Shown here one piece after another: positions 43,312 through 52,871 of a stretch of 64,000 nt of DNA (positions are counted from its first letter, which is position 1; every line of letters begins with the position of its first letter). Position numbers and translations under genes: made by a program. Source of the stretch: DATFDN01 sp963756545 (GTDB taxonomy: Bacteria > Pseudomonadota > Alphaproteobacteria > Acetobacterales > Acetobacteraceae); the NCBI GenBank assembly GCA_963756545.1, contig CAVWNY010000004.1:11355-75354 (forward strand), written 5' to 3'. The notes beneath the pieces are model-generated. The model saw only the letters and a list, made by a program, of their open reading frames with translations, did no database searches and was not told where the DNA came from.

Positions 43312-44569
43312 ATGAACGCCCCTGTCCATTTTGATCCCGCCGAAGACGCCCGGACGATGCCGCTGGACAAGATCGACGTCAGCGATCCCAAGCTCTACCA
43401 GGATGACATCTACTATCCGTATTTCGAGCGGCTGCGCCGCGAGGACCCGGTGCATCGGTGCGAGAACGGCCTGTACGGCTCGTTCTGGTCGATAACCAAA
43501 TACAAGGACATCATGCACGTCGAGACGCGCCACCAAATCTACTCGTCGGAGGCGAAGCACGGCGGCATCTCGATCACCGACCGGCCGGCGGAGTTCCGGC
43601 GGCGCAGCTTCATCTCCGCGGATCCGCCGTACCACGACGAGCAGCGCAAGGTGGTCAGCCCGGTCGTCGCGCCGATGAACCTGCAACGCCTGTCCGGCAC
43701 CATCCGCGAGCGCGCCGCCCGCGTGCTCGAACTCACTGCCGCGCAACGAGACGTTCGACTGGGTCGAGAAGGTCTCGGTCGAACTTACCACGCAGATGCT
43801 GGCGACCCTGTTCGACTTCCCGTTCGAGGAACGGCGCAAGCTGACCTTCTGGTCGGATGTCGCGACCATGGACGTGCGCGCGGGAGGCGTCGTCGATTCC
43901 GAGGAGAAGCGACTGGAACTGTTGACCGAGTGCCTGGAGACGATGTCGGCGCTGTTCTACGAGCGCCAGAAGCTGGAGCCGCGCGCCGACCTGCTGTCGA
44001 TGCTGGCGCACGGCGAGGCGACGCGCGACTTGCCGGAGCATCCAAGCGATTTCCTCGGCAACCTGACCTTGCTGATCGTCGGCGGCAACGACACCACCCG
44101 AAACTCGATGTCGGGCGGCGTCTGGGCGCTCAACAAGCATCAGGACGAGTACCGCAAGCTGCGCGAGAACCCGTCGCTGATCCCGAGCCTGGTCTCGGAG
44201 ATCATCCGCTGGCAGTCGCCCATCGTTCACATGCGCCGCACGGCGGTTGCCGACGACGAGGTCGGCGGCAAGACCATTCGTGCGGGCGACAAGGTCGCGA
44301 TGTGGTACGTCTCGGGCAATCGCGACGAGGACGCGATCGACAACCCGAACAGCTTCATCATCGACCGCCCTCGCGCGCGCCAGCACCTGTCCTTCGGGTT
44401 CGGAATCCACCGCTGCGTCGGCAACCGGCTGGCCGAACTGCAAATCTCCATCCTCTGGGAGGAGATTCTGAAGCGGGGCATGGTGGTCGAGATGATGGAC
44501 GAGCCGCGGCGGATCTACTCGAACTTCATCCACGGCATCGCGGCGCTGCCGGTGCGCATCGCGGGATAA
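43312..44569 (+). pseudogene. Cytochrome P450, CYP153-like, single-base frameshift
   Basis: A heme monooxygenase expected to hydroxylate an aliphatic chain, supplied by the ferredoxin and reductase upstream. The 5' part (MNAPVHFDPAEDA to about 43735) runs into a wrong frame; the correct continuation LPRNETFDWVEKVSVE lies in another frame, needing removal of one base near 43731-43737. Downstream motifs are intact: oxygen-binding I helix VGGNDTTRNSMSGG, IVHMRRTAV and heme ligand loop FGFGIHRCVGNRLAELQ. GGNDTTRNS and HMRRTA are typical of CYP153, the terminal alkane and fatty-acid hydroxylases; this subfamily call is by memory of motifs. The length after repair is about 420 residues. All parts are conserved, so a consensus error is likely. 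Confidence 0.85.
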
Positions 44570-44587
44570 TCGCTCCCGGCCGGCACT

Positions 44588-44618
44588 GCTACCTCTCCCC
44601 GCTTGCGGGAGAGGTAGC
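44588..44618. terminator. Hairpin between convergent P450 and flavin monooxygenase genes
   Basis: Twelve-base arms (44588-44599 and 44607-44618) with a seven-base loop sit just past the P450 stop and before the convergent gene's end. The CTCTCCCC/GGGAGAGG character resembles repeat family A. It could stop transcripts from both sides. Confidence 0.6.
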
Positions 44619-44648
44619 CGAGCGACCAGCGCGGCGGGTGAGGGCCTT

Positions 44649-45872
44649 CTACTCCGCCACCGTCATCGTTTCAGCGTGGTGCGTCTGCGCGATCTGCACC
44701 GAGTTCGGACCGAAGCGGTCGAGGAACGGCTGCGTGTCGATCTCCTCCAGCTCGATCTCGCGGGCTAGGACCTTTCTCTTCCATTCCTCGTGCGCTTGGA
44801 TGTTGGCGTGGAACTCCGGCATCACCTCGCGGGCGAACAGCTCCAGGCTCTCGCAGATGTGCGCGTGCGTGTTGCGCCCCGCCTGGTTGAGCAGGATCAC
44901 GGAGTCGATGTTCGAGGTCTCGAACTTGCGCAGCTTGCGGCGGATCGTCTCGGGTGAGCCGACCAACCCGCCGGAGACCGCGCGCGCCTGCGCCTCCGGA
45001 TTCTCGGCTTTCCACTTGTTGTATTCGTCCCACAGGCTGATGGTGCCCGGCTTCGCGCGCTCCCGGCCCGACGCGCTGTTGTAGTAGCGCAGCGCGAACT
45101 GGAAGAAGGTGATTCCGTCCGCCCGGCGCCGCGCCTCCTCGTCGGTCTCGGCGCACATGAAATACGTGACGATCGCGATGTTCGGATTGATCGGGTAGTC
45201 CGCGAGCTTGTCGAGCCGCTTGGTGATCGCGTTGTAGTACGCGTGAACCCAGGCGAACGCGGCGTCGGCGCTGAGGAACTGGAAGCCGAGCGCGCCCATG
45301 CCCCGCCTGCCCGCCATCTCGATCGTCTCAAGCTGAGAGCAGGCGACCCAAATCGGAGGGATCGGCTTCTGCACCGGCTTGGGCAGCACGTTGCGGAGCG
45401 GGAATTTGAAGTACGGTCCCTCATATTCCCAGCCTTCCCGCGTGAACATCGGCATCACGCAGCGCACGCCGTCCTCCCAGATCGCGCGCTTTTCCTCCAT
45501 CGTGCGGCCAAAGCCGCCAAGCTCGGTGACGGATGCCGATTCGCCTATGCCGAACTCCACCCGTCCGTTGCTGACGAGATCGAGAGCCGACACGCGCTCG
45601 GCGACGCGGGCGGGATGGTTGGTGGTAAGCTGGACGATGCCGTGACCCAGCCGGATGTTTCTCGTCCGCTGGCTGGCGGCGGCCAGGAACACCTCGGGCG
45701 CCGGGGAGTGCGAGTACTCCTCGAGGAAGTGATGCTCCACCTCCCAGGCGTAGTCGAAGCCCAATTTGTCCGCCAGTTCCACCTGGGAGAGCGCGTTCTG
45801 GTAGAGGGTCCGCTCGTCGTCCGGCTTCCACGGCTTGGGCAGTTGCAGTTCGTAGAAGATGCCGAATTTCAT
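44649..45872 (-). CDS. Luciferase-like flavin-dependent monooxygenase
   Basis: A 407-residue member of the bacterial luciferase-like (LLM) family of FMN-dependent monooxygenases, which use reduced flavin to oxidise organic substrates. It has the TIM-barrel start MKFGIFYELQLPKPW, the AWEVEHHFLEEYSHSPAPEV segment, and GFGIGES-like and GGLVGSPETIRRKL pieces. The substrate is not predictable; members of this length occur in terpenoid and alkanesulfonate degradation. It is divergent from the thiolase-like gene at 46005. Confidence 0.88.
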   Translation of the reverse strand: MKFGIFYELQLPKPWKPDDERTLYQNALSQVELADKLGFDYAWEVEHHFLEEYSHSPAPEVFLAAASQRTRNIRLGHGIVQLTTNHPARVAERVSALDLVSNGRVEFGIGESASVTELGGFGRTMEEKRAIWEDGVRCVMPMFTREGWEYEGPYFKFPLRNVLPKPVQKPIPPIWVACSQLETIEMAGRRGMGALGFQFLSADAAFAWVHAYYNAITKRLDKLADYPINPNIAIVTYFMCAETDEEARRRADGITFFQFALRYYNSASGRERAKPGTISLWDEYNKWKAENPEAQARAVSGGLVGSPETIRRKLRKFETSNIDSVILLNQAGRNTHAHICESLELFAREVMPEFHANIQAHEEWKRKVLAREIELEEIDTQPFLDRFGPNSVQIAQTHHAETMTVAE

Positions 45873-46004
45873 GGCGCGCTCCGTCCGGTTCCCACCTCAA
45901 GGGTAGCCCTCCGGCCCCGCGCGTCAATCACGGCGCCCCCGGGTGTGGCTTCCACCGACGGCGTGGCCTGCTAGGCTGACCGAACAGGGGAACGGGAGGA
46001 AACC

Positions 46005-47261
46005 ATGCCGCTTCCGGCCGACACCGACGCCACGACGCCGAAGTTTCTGCGCGACAAGTACGCGATCGTCGGCGTGGGGGAGACGACCTACACCCGCGGC
46101 TCGGGCATGACCACGCGCGCGATGGGCACCTGGGCGGTGCGGAATGCGATGCAAGACGCCGGGCTGAAGAACACCGAGATCGACGGGATGCTCTCCTATC
46201 AGGGCGTCGATTCGACCTTCGCGCCGATGATCGCGGGCGACCTCGGCATCCGGCTGAACTTCTACATGGACGTGTTCGGCGGCGGCAGCTCGACCGAGGC
46301 GCTGGTCGGCATCGCCATCGGCGTCATCGAGGCCGGGCTGTGCAAGTGCGTGGCGATCTTTCGCTCGATGAACGGCTACTCCGAGGTGCGGATCGGCGGC
46401 ACGGGCGCGCGCTCCGCCCCGCCGGTCGCGGGCGATATGCTGCATAGCCGATCCTACGGCTGGCAGAGCGCCGGGCAGAGCTTCGCGCCGACCTTCATGC
46501 GCCACATGCACGACTACGGCACGCGCCCCGAGCAGGTCGCGATGGTGAAGGTGATCCATTCGGAGCACGCCTCGATCAACCCGAAGGCGCTCTATCCGAA
46601 GCGGGTGACGGTCGATGAGGTGTTGTCCAGCCGGTTCATCTGCAAGCCGCTGCACCTGCTGGATTGCTGCGTGGAGACCGACAACGCCACCTGCGTCATC
46701 GTCACCAGCGCCCGACGCGCGCGGGATCTGCGACACACGCCGGCGCTCATCCGCTCAGTGGCCGGGCGCTGCAACAAGCCGCGCCTCGACATGCATTACC
46801 AGCACGGTCCGATCTCCACGGTCGCGGGATACTACGCGAAGGACATCCTGTGGCCCAACGCGGGTCTCGGGCCTGAGGACGTGGACGCGACCGGCGCCTA
46901 TGACGCGTTCACATTCACGACCATGCTGCAACTCGAGGACTATGGGTTCTGCAAGAAGGGCGAGGGCGGCGACTACGTCTCGTCCGGCGTGATGCGCCTG
47001 GGCGGACGGCGCCCGAACAACACCTCCGGCGGGCATCTTTGCGAGGGTTATACGCACGGCATGAACATGGTGATCGAGAACGTGCGCCAGCTTCGCCATG
47101 ACGTGGACGATTCCTGCCCGATCGGCCCGGACGGCACGCGCCGGCACACCTTCGATCATCGCGCGGGCGGGTGTCGGCAGGTCAGGGATGTCGAGGTCAC
47201 GGCCAATCTGGGCTGGGCCATGCCGGCGACCGCGTCGGCGATGGTCATGCGGCGCGGCTAA
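46005..47261 (+). CDS. Thiolase-like protein lacking the catalytic cysteine (Ltp2-type aldolase candidate)
   Basis: A 418-residue thiolase-superfamily protein (start MPLPADTDATTP). At the position of the thiolase nucleophile it has GGGSSTEALVG, a serine instead of cysteine. The C-terminal GHPxG of thiolases is replaced by NTSGGHLCEGYTHGM, placing Tyr349 in the site. Both changes recur in the lipid-transfer-like proteins such as Ltp2 that act as retro-aldolases with a DUF35 partner in sterol side-chain breakdown. The DUF35 gene follows after 17 bases. So it more likely splits a beta-hydroxyacyl-CoA than performs thiolysis. That is inference from motifs and neighbour. Confidence 0.82.
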   Translation: MPLPADTDATTPKFLRDKYAIVGVGETTYTRGSGMTTRAMGTWAVRNAMQDAGLKNTEIDGMLSYQGVDSTFAPMIAGDLGIRLNFYMDVFGGGSSTEALVGIAIGVIEAGLCKCVAIFRSMNGYSEVRIGGTGARSAPPVAGDMLHSRSYGWQSAGQSFAPTFMRHMHDYGTRPEQVAMVKVIHSEHASINPKALYPKRVTVDEVLSSRFICKPLHLLDCCVETDNATCVIVTSARRARDLRHTPALIRSVAGRCNKPRLDMHYQHGPISTVAGYYAKDILWPNAGLGPEDVDATGAYDAFTFTTMLQLEDYGFCKKGEGGDYVSSGVMRLGGRRPNNTSGGHLCEGYTHGMNMVIENVRQLRHDVDDSCPIGPDGTRRHTFDHRAGGCRQVRDVEVTANLGWAMPATASAMVMRRG

Positions 47262-47278
47262 TCGGAGGGGAACGAGAC

Positions 47279-47800
47279 ATGGCGATCACCGCCGAATACC
47301 TCGGGATGACGCTGCGGCTAAGCGATCTGGAGGTCGAGAACCTGGAGTATTTCGGCCACTGCGCCGCGCACGACTTCCACTTGCAGCAATGCGAGGAGTG
47401 CCATCTGCTGCGCTATCCGCCGACGACCGCCTGCCCGTGGTGCGCCAGCCCGCGGGCGCGCTGGACGCGGGTGGAAGGCAAGGGCGCGGTGCATTCCTAT
47501 ACGGAGGTGCATCACGCCATCCAGCAACAGTTCAAGCCGTTCACGCCGTACATGGTCCTGCTGGTCGATCTCGACACACAGAAGGGCCAGCCGAGCGAGC
47601 ACGAGGCGCTGCGTGTCGTCGGCAACCTCGTGATGTTGGACGGCAAGCTGGCTCCCCCCGATCAGGTGCGAAGCGTCGGCATAGGCACGCGCGTGCGGAT
47701 GGCGTTCACCGACGTCGCTCCCGGCCTGTCGCTGCCGCAATGGACGATCGACGAGGATGCGGCGCAGCCGGCCAAGCCATGGCGCTATCCGCAGGAGTGA
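47279..47800 (+). CDS. Zn-ribbon/OB-fold DUF35 partner protein
   Basis: A 173-residue DUF35 protein. The rubredoxin-like zinc ribbon is CEECHLLRYPPTTACPWC near residues 39-56, followed by an OB-fold domain (GAVHSYTEVHHAIQ, MVLLVDLD). DUF35 proteins bind thiolase-like enzymes and help channel acyl-CoA substrates. GGAGGGG precedes the start at 47279. It forms an operon with the thiolase-like gene and is probably required for its activity. Confidence 0.88.
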   Translation: MAITAEYLGMTLRLSDLEVENLEYFGHCAAHDFHLQQCEECHLLRYPPTTACPWCASPRARWTRVEGKGAVHSYTEVHHAIQQQFKPFTPYMVLLVDLDTQKGQPSEHEALRVVGNLVMLDGKLAPPDQVRSVGIGTRVRMAFTDVAPGLSLPQWTIDEDAAQPAKPWRYPQE

Positions 47801-47802
47801 AC

Positions 47803-47832
47803 TTGACCCCCGCACGCGCGCCGGCTTATCAG
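47803..47832 (+). promoter_or_regulatory. Candidate promoter of tRNA-Val
   Basis: TTGACC (47803-47808) and TATCAG (47827-47832) with an 18-base spacer lie 12 bases before the tRNA. The -35 box is an almost perfect match. Confidence 0.5.
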
Positions 47833-47844
47833 ATCGGCGGCTTT

Positions 47845-47919
47845 GGGCGCGTAGCTCAGCGGGAGAGCATTCGCTTCACACGCGAAGGGTCACAGGTTCA
47901 ATCCCTGTCGCGCCCACCA
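47845..47919 (+). tRNA. tRNA-Val (anticodon CAC)
   Basis: Acceptor stem GGGCGCG pairs with CGCGCCC; anticodon stem TTCGC/GCGAA surrounds the loop TTCACAC with anticodon CAC, reading GUG valine codons. The T loop is TTCAATC and CCA is encoded. Confidence 0.97.
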
Positions 47920-47954
47920 CCGCTAGGGTCAGAACCCCCCGTTTCGGATTGAAA

Positions 47955-47986
47955 GCGGGGACTTCGCCTGCCGGTACAGTCCCCGC
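47955..47986. terminator. Hairpin downstream of tRNA-Val
   Basis: Nine-base perfect arms (47955-47963 and 47978-47986) with a 14-base loop follow the tRNA by 35 bases. A transcription stop is possible; no T run follows. The rest of the 293-base gap to 48212 shows nothing recognisable beyond the promoter expected for the SMP-30 gene. Confidence 0.45.
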
Positions 47987-48212
47987 AGGGCAACTTGCAG
48001 AAGTTATGACCGACAGGTCCCGGCTCCGCCCCGGCAAAGGGCAGCGGCCTACTCGGAACCTTGGTTCACGCATGTGCGCGAACGGGGCGGGAAAGCCCGC
48101 GCCGCCTGCGGCGGCCGAACTGTCCATCAACTCGCCGCGACACGCGCGTTGCCAGGTGGTAATGCCGTCGGCGGCGCACCTTAATCGGTGTTAACGCAAG
48201 GGGGGAACCGCG

Positions 48213-49355
48213 ATGACACCGAGATTGAATGAGGCTACCCGCGCCGTGTCGCTCGCCGTGCTCGGCGTGATGGTTTCCATCGGCGCCGCGTCGGCGCAGA
48301 CACCTGCCGCCGGTCCCGGGCCGAGTGGCGCCGCACCGGCCGCAGGTACAGCGCAGCCGCCGGCAGCTTCCACAGCCGAACCGGTGCAGCCCTGGGGACT
48401 GCCCCCGCCGCCGCCCGGCGTTGGACCGGTCTCGCTATTTGCCGACATTCACGACACCCCGCAAGGCAAGTTCCTGGAGGGCGGGGCATTCGACGATGCT
48501 GGCAATTTCTGGTTCGTCGCCATCGGCTCTGGTTGGATTTCGTACCTGACGCCCCAGGGCAAGCTGGTTCCGGTTGTCAACTGCAACCCACCAACGGAAC
48601 TCGGATTTGCGTGCGAGCCGCAAGGCACACGTTGGCACGATGGCAAGCTCTATTTGACCACGCGCCATCTTGGCATCCTTGTCTATGATCCGCAGACCAA
48701 GCGTCTGAGTTCACTGGTCGCCACCTATCGCAACCAGCTATTCAAGGGACCCAACGACCTCGATTTCGACGCCGAGGGCAATCTCTATTTCACCGATCCG
48801 TGGGGGACAGGGCCCGGACCCGACACGGCAGACCGCATGGGCGCGGTTTACCAATACTCAACCCAGGGTGTGCTCCGGCGCATCATCTCGAACGGTTACT
48901 TCCCGAATGGGATCGCCGTTTCGCCCGATGACGGCACGCTGGCCGTGGCCGACTATTCCGGCAACCGGATGCTTTACTACTCCTTTCTGAACGGACCGAA
49001 CGCGGCCTGCACCTTGTGTGCAAAGGATCCGCAGCACCTGACCTTCTTCTTCGTCACGGCCGGCAGCTACAACCCCGGCAATGGCGGCCCCGACGGTATC
49101 CACTATGACGTGCATGGGGATCTCTGGGCGCAGCTCGGCATTGGCGGAATCATCGAATTTGACAAGCGAGGCGTGATTCTCGGTTACGTGCCGCTGCCAA
49201 ACGGCGACGCGTCAGCAACCAACTTCGCCTTCGGAGGTCCCAATAATCAGTATATCTACATGGAGGGCGCGGTCAGCGGAACGGTCTGGCGCTTCAAGGC
49301 ACCCTATCCGGGGCTGATCGGCCCAGGCGGGGCGCGGCAGCCGGCGCAGCCCTGA
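48213..49355 (+). CDS. Exported SMP-30/gluconolactonase-like beta-propeller
   Basis: A 380-residue protein with a signal peptide (about 29 residues, ending ASAQ) and a proline/alanine-rich linker. A six-bladed propeller follows. Metal-site residues of the SMP-30 family are visible: glutamate in KFLEGGAFDDAGNFW, asparagine in GPNDLDFDAEGNLYF and aspartate in AVADYSGNRML. Such enzymes hydrolyse lactones with a bound divalent cation. Codon use has more AT than its neighbours, hinting at later arrival. The lactone is unknown. Placement in the periplasm is supported by the signal. Confidence 0.85.
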   Translation: MTPRLNEATRAVSLAVLGVMVSIGAASAQTPAAGPGPSGAAPAAGTAQPPAASTAEPVQPWGLPPPPPGVGPVSLFADIHDTPQGKFLEGGAFDDAGNFWFVAIGSGWISYLTPQGKLVPVVNCNPPTELGFACEPQGTRWHDGKLYLTTRHLGILVYDPQTKRLSSLVATYRNQLFKGPNDLDFDAEGNLYFTDPWGTGPGPDTADRMGAVYQYSTQGVLRRIISNGYFPNGIAVSPDDGTLAVADYSGNRMLYYSFLNGPNAACTLCAKDPQHLTFFFVTAGSYNPGNGGPDGIHYDVHGDLWAQLGIGGIIEFDKRGVILGYVPLPNGDASATNFAFGGPNNQYIYMEGAVSGTVWRFKAPYPGLIGPGGARQPAQP

Positions 49356-49395
49356 GTCGCTGCTCGGCAAGAGCCGCGCGGGCGGTGCACCTCGC

Positions 49396-49596
49396 TCAGT
49401 ATCCGATCTTGTGGGCCAGTTCCTCGCGCCAGCGCCGGCTTGATCCGGGCTCGACCGCGCGTTTGGTCTCGGAATCCAGGATTTCCGGCTCGCAGTCGGG
49501 TTGCTCGCGCATCACCTCCCGCGCGCGCGCCAGCGCCTCGTCGAGCGTGGGGAAGCTCGCGACGTGGCGGCGGTCGATGTGCAGCTCAAAGGCCAT
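49396..49596 (-). CDS. Small protein of unknown function
   Basis: A 66-residue hydrophilic protein (MAFELHIDRRHVASF). It has an alpha/beta look, with a helix TLDEALARAREVMREQ. No family is recognised. It lies just upstream of the SMP-30 3' end on the opposite strand and 26 bases before the HugZ-like gene's end, with normal codon use. Confidence 0.55.
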   Translation of the reverse strand: MAFELHIDRRHVASFPTLDEALARAREVMREQPDCEPEILDSETKRAVEPGSSRRWREELAHKIGY

Positions 49597-49622
49597 GGCG
49601 GTTCTCCGGGTTGGCGATGGGA

Positions 49623-50393
49623 TCAGAACGAGCGGCGGCGCGGCTGGGTTTCGTGTCCTGCAGCGGCCATCCCCGGACGCGCCAGCCGCGCCAGCTCGCG
49701 CCGAACGTCCTCGAGGGAGTTAGCTGGCGCGGACCAGGCGACGCGCACCACGCGCTCCCCGAGCGCCAGATCACACCCGTCCACGTCGGCCGTCACCATC
49801 CGCCACTCCCCGGCCGTGCCCGCGATGCGCGCCAGCGTGTCCGGGTGGTCGTGGTTGCAGTGCGCCATGATGTCCGGCTCGGCCGTCAGGAGGGCGGCAA
49901 CCGCCGCCGGGTCCGGCGCAAGATCGGCTGCCCGCAGCCGCGCCGCGCGCGCGAAGCCGCCGACCAGCAGCCCGCCTATCGGGCGCATCCGCCAGAGCCG
50001 GAAATCGCCGAACCCGGCGTAGAGGCCGGCATAGGGATGGACCGCGAGATAACGCGCCTTGAGCGCCGGGTCGTCCTCCGGTTCGGCCAACCCCGTCAGG
50101 GTGATGCGTGGCGCGGTCTGCGGGTTGACCTCCTCCGGCGCTCCTGCCACGAGGACGGCGCAGCGTGGGTCGGCGCGCAGGTGGCGCGTGTGTTCCGCGA
50201 GGTCCGATAGTAGCAGCAGCACGGACCCGTCCGGCGCCGCCGCGGGCGTGACGAGGGAGGCGAAGGGCTGCTTGCCCGCCTCGCCAGGGGCGGAAATACC
50301 GGCAGTGGAGGTCGCCAGCGTCCCCGCACGCGCGGCGCGCAGCAGGCACCGGCCGACGAAACCCGCGCCCTCGTTGCCGCTTGCTGTCGCCAT
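49623..50393 (-). CDS. HugZ-like pyridoxamine-phosphate-oxidase-fold protein
   Basis: A 256-residue protein with an N-terminal flavin-reductase-like split barrel (about 1-160, including PFASLVTPAAAPDGSVLLLL) and a C-terminal DUF2470 domain (from about 165) with the histidine-rich HCNHDHPDTLARIA. This layout is that of HugZ heme oxygenases and related FMN or heme proteins. Histidines in the DUF2470 domain could be heme ligands. Which cofactor it binds is not certain. Confidence 0.85.
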   Translation of the reverse strand: MATASGNEGAGFVGRCLLRAARAGTLATSTAGISAPGEAGKQPFASLVTPAAAPDGSVLLLLSDLAEHTRHLRADPRCAVLVAGAPEEVNPQTAPRITLTGLAEPEDDPALKARYLAVHPYAGLYAGFGDFRLWRMRPIGGLLVGGFARAARLRAADLAPDPAAVAALLTAEPDIMAHCNHDHPDTLARIAGTAGEWRMVTADVDGCDLALGERVVRVAWSAPANSLEDVRRELARLARPGMAAAGHETQPRRRSF

Positions 50394-50462
50394 GTTGCGT
50401 TCACCTCGTGTCCGCGATGCGCCACAAAGGCTCGGGGGACGTGGCCCGAAGGGAATGAGAAG

Positions 50463-51164
<702 letters not shown>

Positions 51165-51165
51165 G

Positions 51166-52851
51166 TTGCTCCAGCGCCTGGCCGGGCGGCCGTCCCCCGA
51201 GCTGCCGGCGCTCCCGGGGGCACCGCCTGGCGCCGAGCGGCCGCGGCTCCGCTGGGTCTCCCCCCTGCTGCGCCGCATCCTGCTCGTCAACGCGCTGCCT
51301 CTCCTCCTGCTCGTCGTGGCGCTGCTCTACCTCGACCAGTATCAAAACGGATTGCTGGAGGCCGAGGTTTCGGCGTTGCGGGAGCAGGCGCGCATCTTCG
51401 CGGGCGCGCTGGCCGAGAGCGCGGTCAGCGTCGCCAACCCGACCGATCCGCGACTGGTCCCCGACATCGCCCGCCCGCTGCTCTATCGCCTGACCGAACC
51501 GAGCCCCGATGCGGAGGCGAAGCTGTATGCGCCCGACGGCGCGCTGATCGCGGATTCGCGCGTGCATGAAGGGCCGAAGGGAGCGCAGCGCGAACCGCTT
51601 CCGCCGGCGGTCAATCGCGGGGCCGTGCTGGGCGCGATCGGCTGGGTGTATAACAAGGTGCTCGCGCTGCTGCCGCAGAGGACGCCGACGCATGTCGATC
51701 TTACGCCGGGAGGCGCCGGGCTGGAGTGGCAACCCGACGTGAAGGAGGAGCTGCGCCTGTCCAGCTCCGAAAAGAGCCGCGAAACGCCGCCATACATCCG
51801 CCGCACGATCGACGACCGCCTGCTGGTCACGGTCGCCGTGCCGGTCGAGCGCGACAGGCACACCGTCGGCATCATCCTGCTGACGCGCGAGGCGCGGGAG
51901 GTGGATGCGAGCCTGTTCGCCATCCGCATCTCCATCCTGGCGCTGTTCGGCCTCGCGCTCGGGCTCACGGTGCTGCTGTCGTGGTATCTATCGCGGACCA
52001 TCGCGCGGCCCATCCTCCAGCTCGCCTCCGCCGCCGCCGAGATGCGCGAAGGCCAGGGCCGAACCGGCAGCGTGCCGCGCGCGCTGCTCGTCCGCGGCGA
52101 CGAGGTGGGCACGCTGGCCGTCGCGCTAGCGGATTCGGCGGCGGCGCTATGGCACCGGATGGACGCGATCGAGCGCTTCGCGGCCGACGTGGCGCACGAG
52201 ATCAAGAACCCACTCAGCTCTATCCGCAGCGCCATCGAGACGTTGCGCCGGATTGAGGACCAGACCCGTCAGAAGCAGCTTCTGGCGATCATCACCGACG
52301 ACGTGACCCGGCTCGACCGCCTCATCAGCGACGTGGCCGATGCCTCGCGGGTGGATGCCGAACTGTCGCGCGTGGTGACCGAGCGGGTGGACATCGCGCC
52401 CATCCTGCGCACCCTGAAGGAGTTGCAGGACGCTACGCGCGGCGACGAGGAGCCATGGATCGACCTCGACGGCCCCGACAGCGGCCTCGTCGTGCGCGGC
52501 GTGGAAGACCGGCTCGTGCAGGTCTTCCGGAATATCATCGCCAACGCGGAATCGTTCAGCCCGCCGCGCGGACGCGTCGCGATCACCGCCCGCGAGAGCG
52601 GCGGCATCATCAAGATCACGGTGGACGACGACGGGCCGGGTATCCCCGATGGCAAGCTGGAGCACATCTTCGACCGCTTCTACAGCGAGCGCCCGAGCGA
52701 GGAACGCTTCGGCCAGCATTCCGGCCTGGGCCTGTCGATCAGCCGCCAGATCGTGGAGGCGCTGCGCGGGCGCATCACCGCCGATAATCGCCGGGCACCG
52801 GACGGGCGCGTGCTGGGGGCACGATTCGCGGTGGTGCTGCCCCTGGCGTAG
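51166..52851 (+). CDS. chvG: ChvG-family sensor histidine kinase
   Basis: A 561-residue membrane kinase. The N-terminus has one transmembrane helix (about 40-60), a periplasmic sensor, a second helix near 255-275, a HAMP domain and the phosphorylation site His344 in ADVAHEIKNPLSSIR. The ATPase part has NIIANAESFSPPRG, DDDGPGIPDGK and HSGLGLSISRQ. TTG at 51166 is chosen as start because AAGGAG lies seven bases upstream within the end of chvI; a TTG at 51139 lies inside chvI. In other alphaproteobacteria ChvG senses acid or envelope stress. The usual downstream hprK/ptsH genes are absent here. Confidence 0.92.
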   Translation: MLQRLAGRPSPELPALPGAPPGAERPRLRWVSPLLRRILLVNALPLLLLVVALLYLDQYQNGLLEAEVSALREQARIFAGALAESAVSVANPTDPRLVPDIARPLLYRLTEPSPDAEAKLYAPDGALIADSRVHEGPKGAQREPLPPAVNRGAVLGAIGWVYNKVLALLPQRTPTHVDLTPGGAGLEWQPDVKEELRLSSSEKSRETPPYIRRTIDDRLLVTVAVPVERDRHTVGIILLTREAREVDASLFAIRISILALFGLALGLTVLLSWYLSRTIARPILQLASAAAEMREGQGRTGSVPRALLVRGDEVGTLAVALADSAAALWHRMDAIERFAADVAHEIKNPLSSIRSAIETLRRIEDQTRQKQLLAIITDDVTRLDRLISDVADASRVDAELSRVVTERVDIAPILRTLKELQDATRGDEEPWIDLDGPDSGLVVRGVEDRLVQVFRNIIANAESFSPPRGRVAITARESGGIIKITVDDDGPGIPDGKLEHIFDRFYSERPSEERFGQHSGLGLSISRQIVEALRGRITADNRRAPDGRVLGARFAVVLPLA

Positions 52852-52871
52852 TCTGGTCGCCGTCGTCCCGA

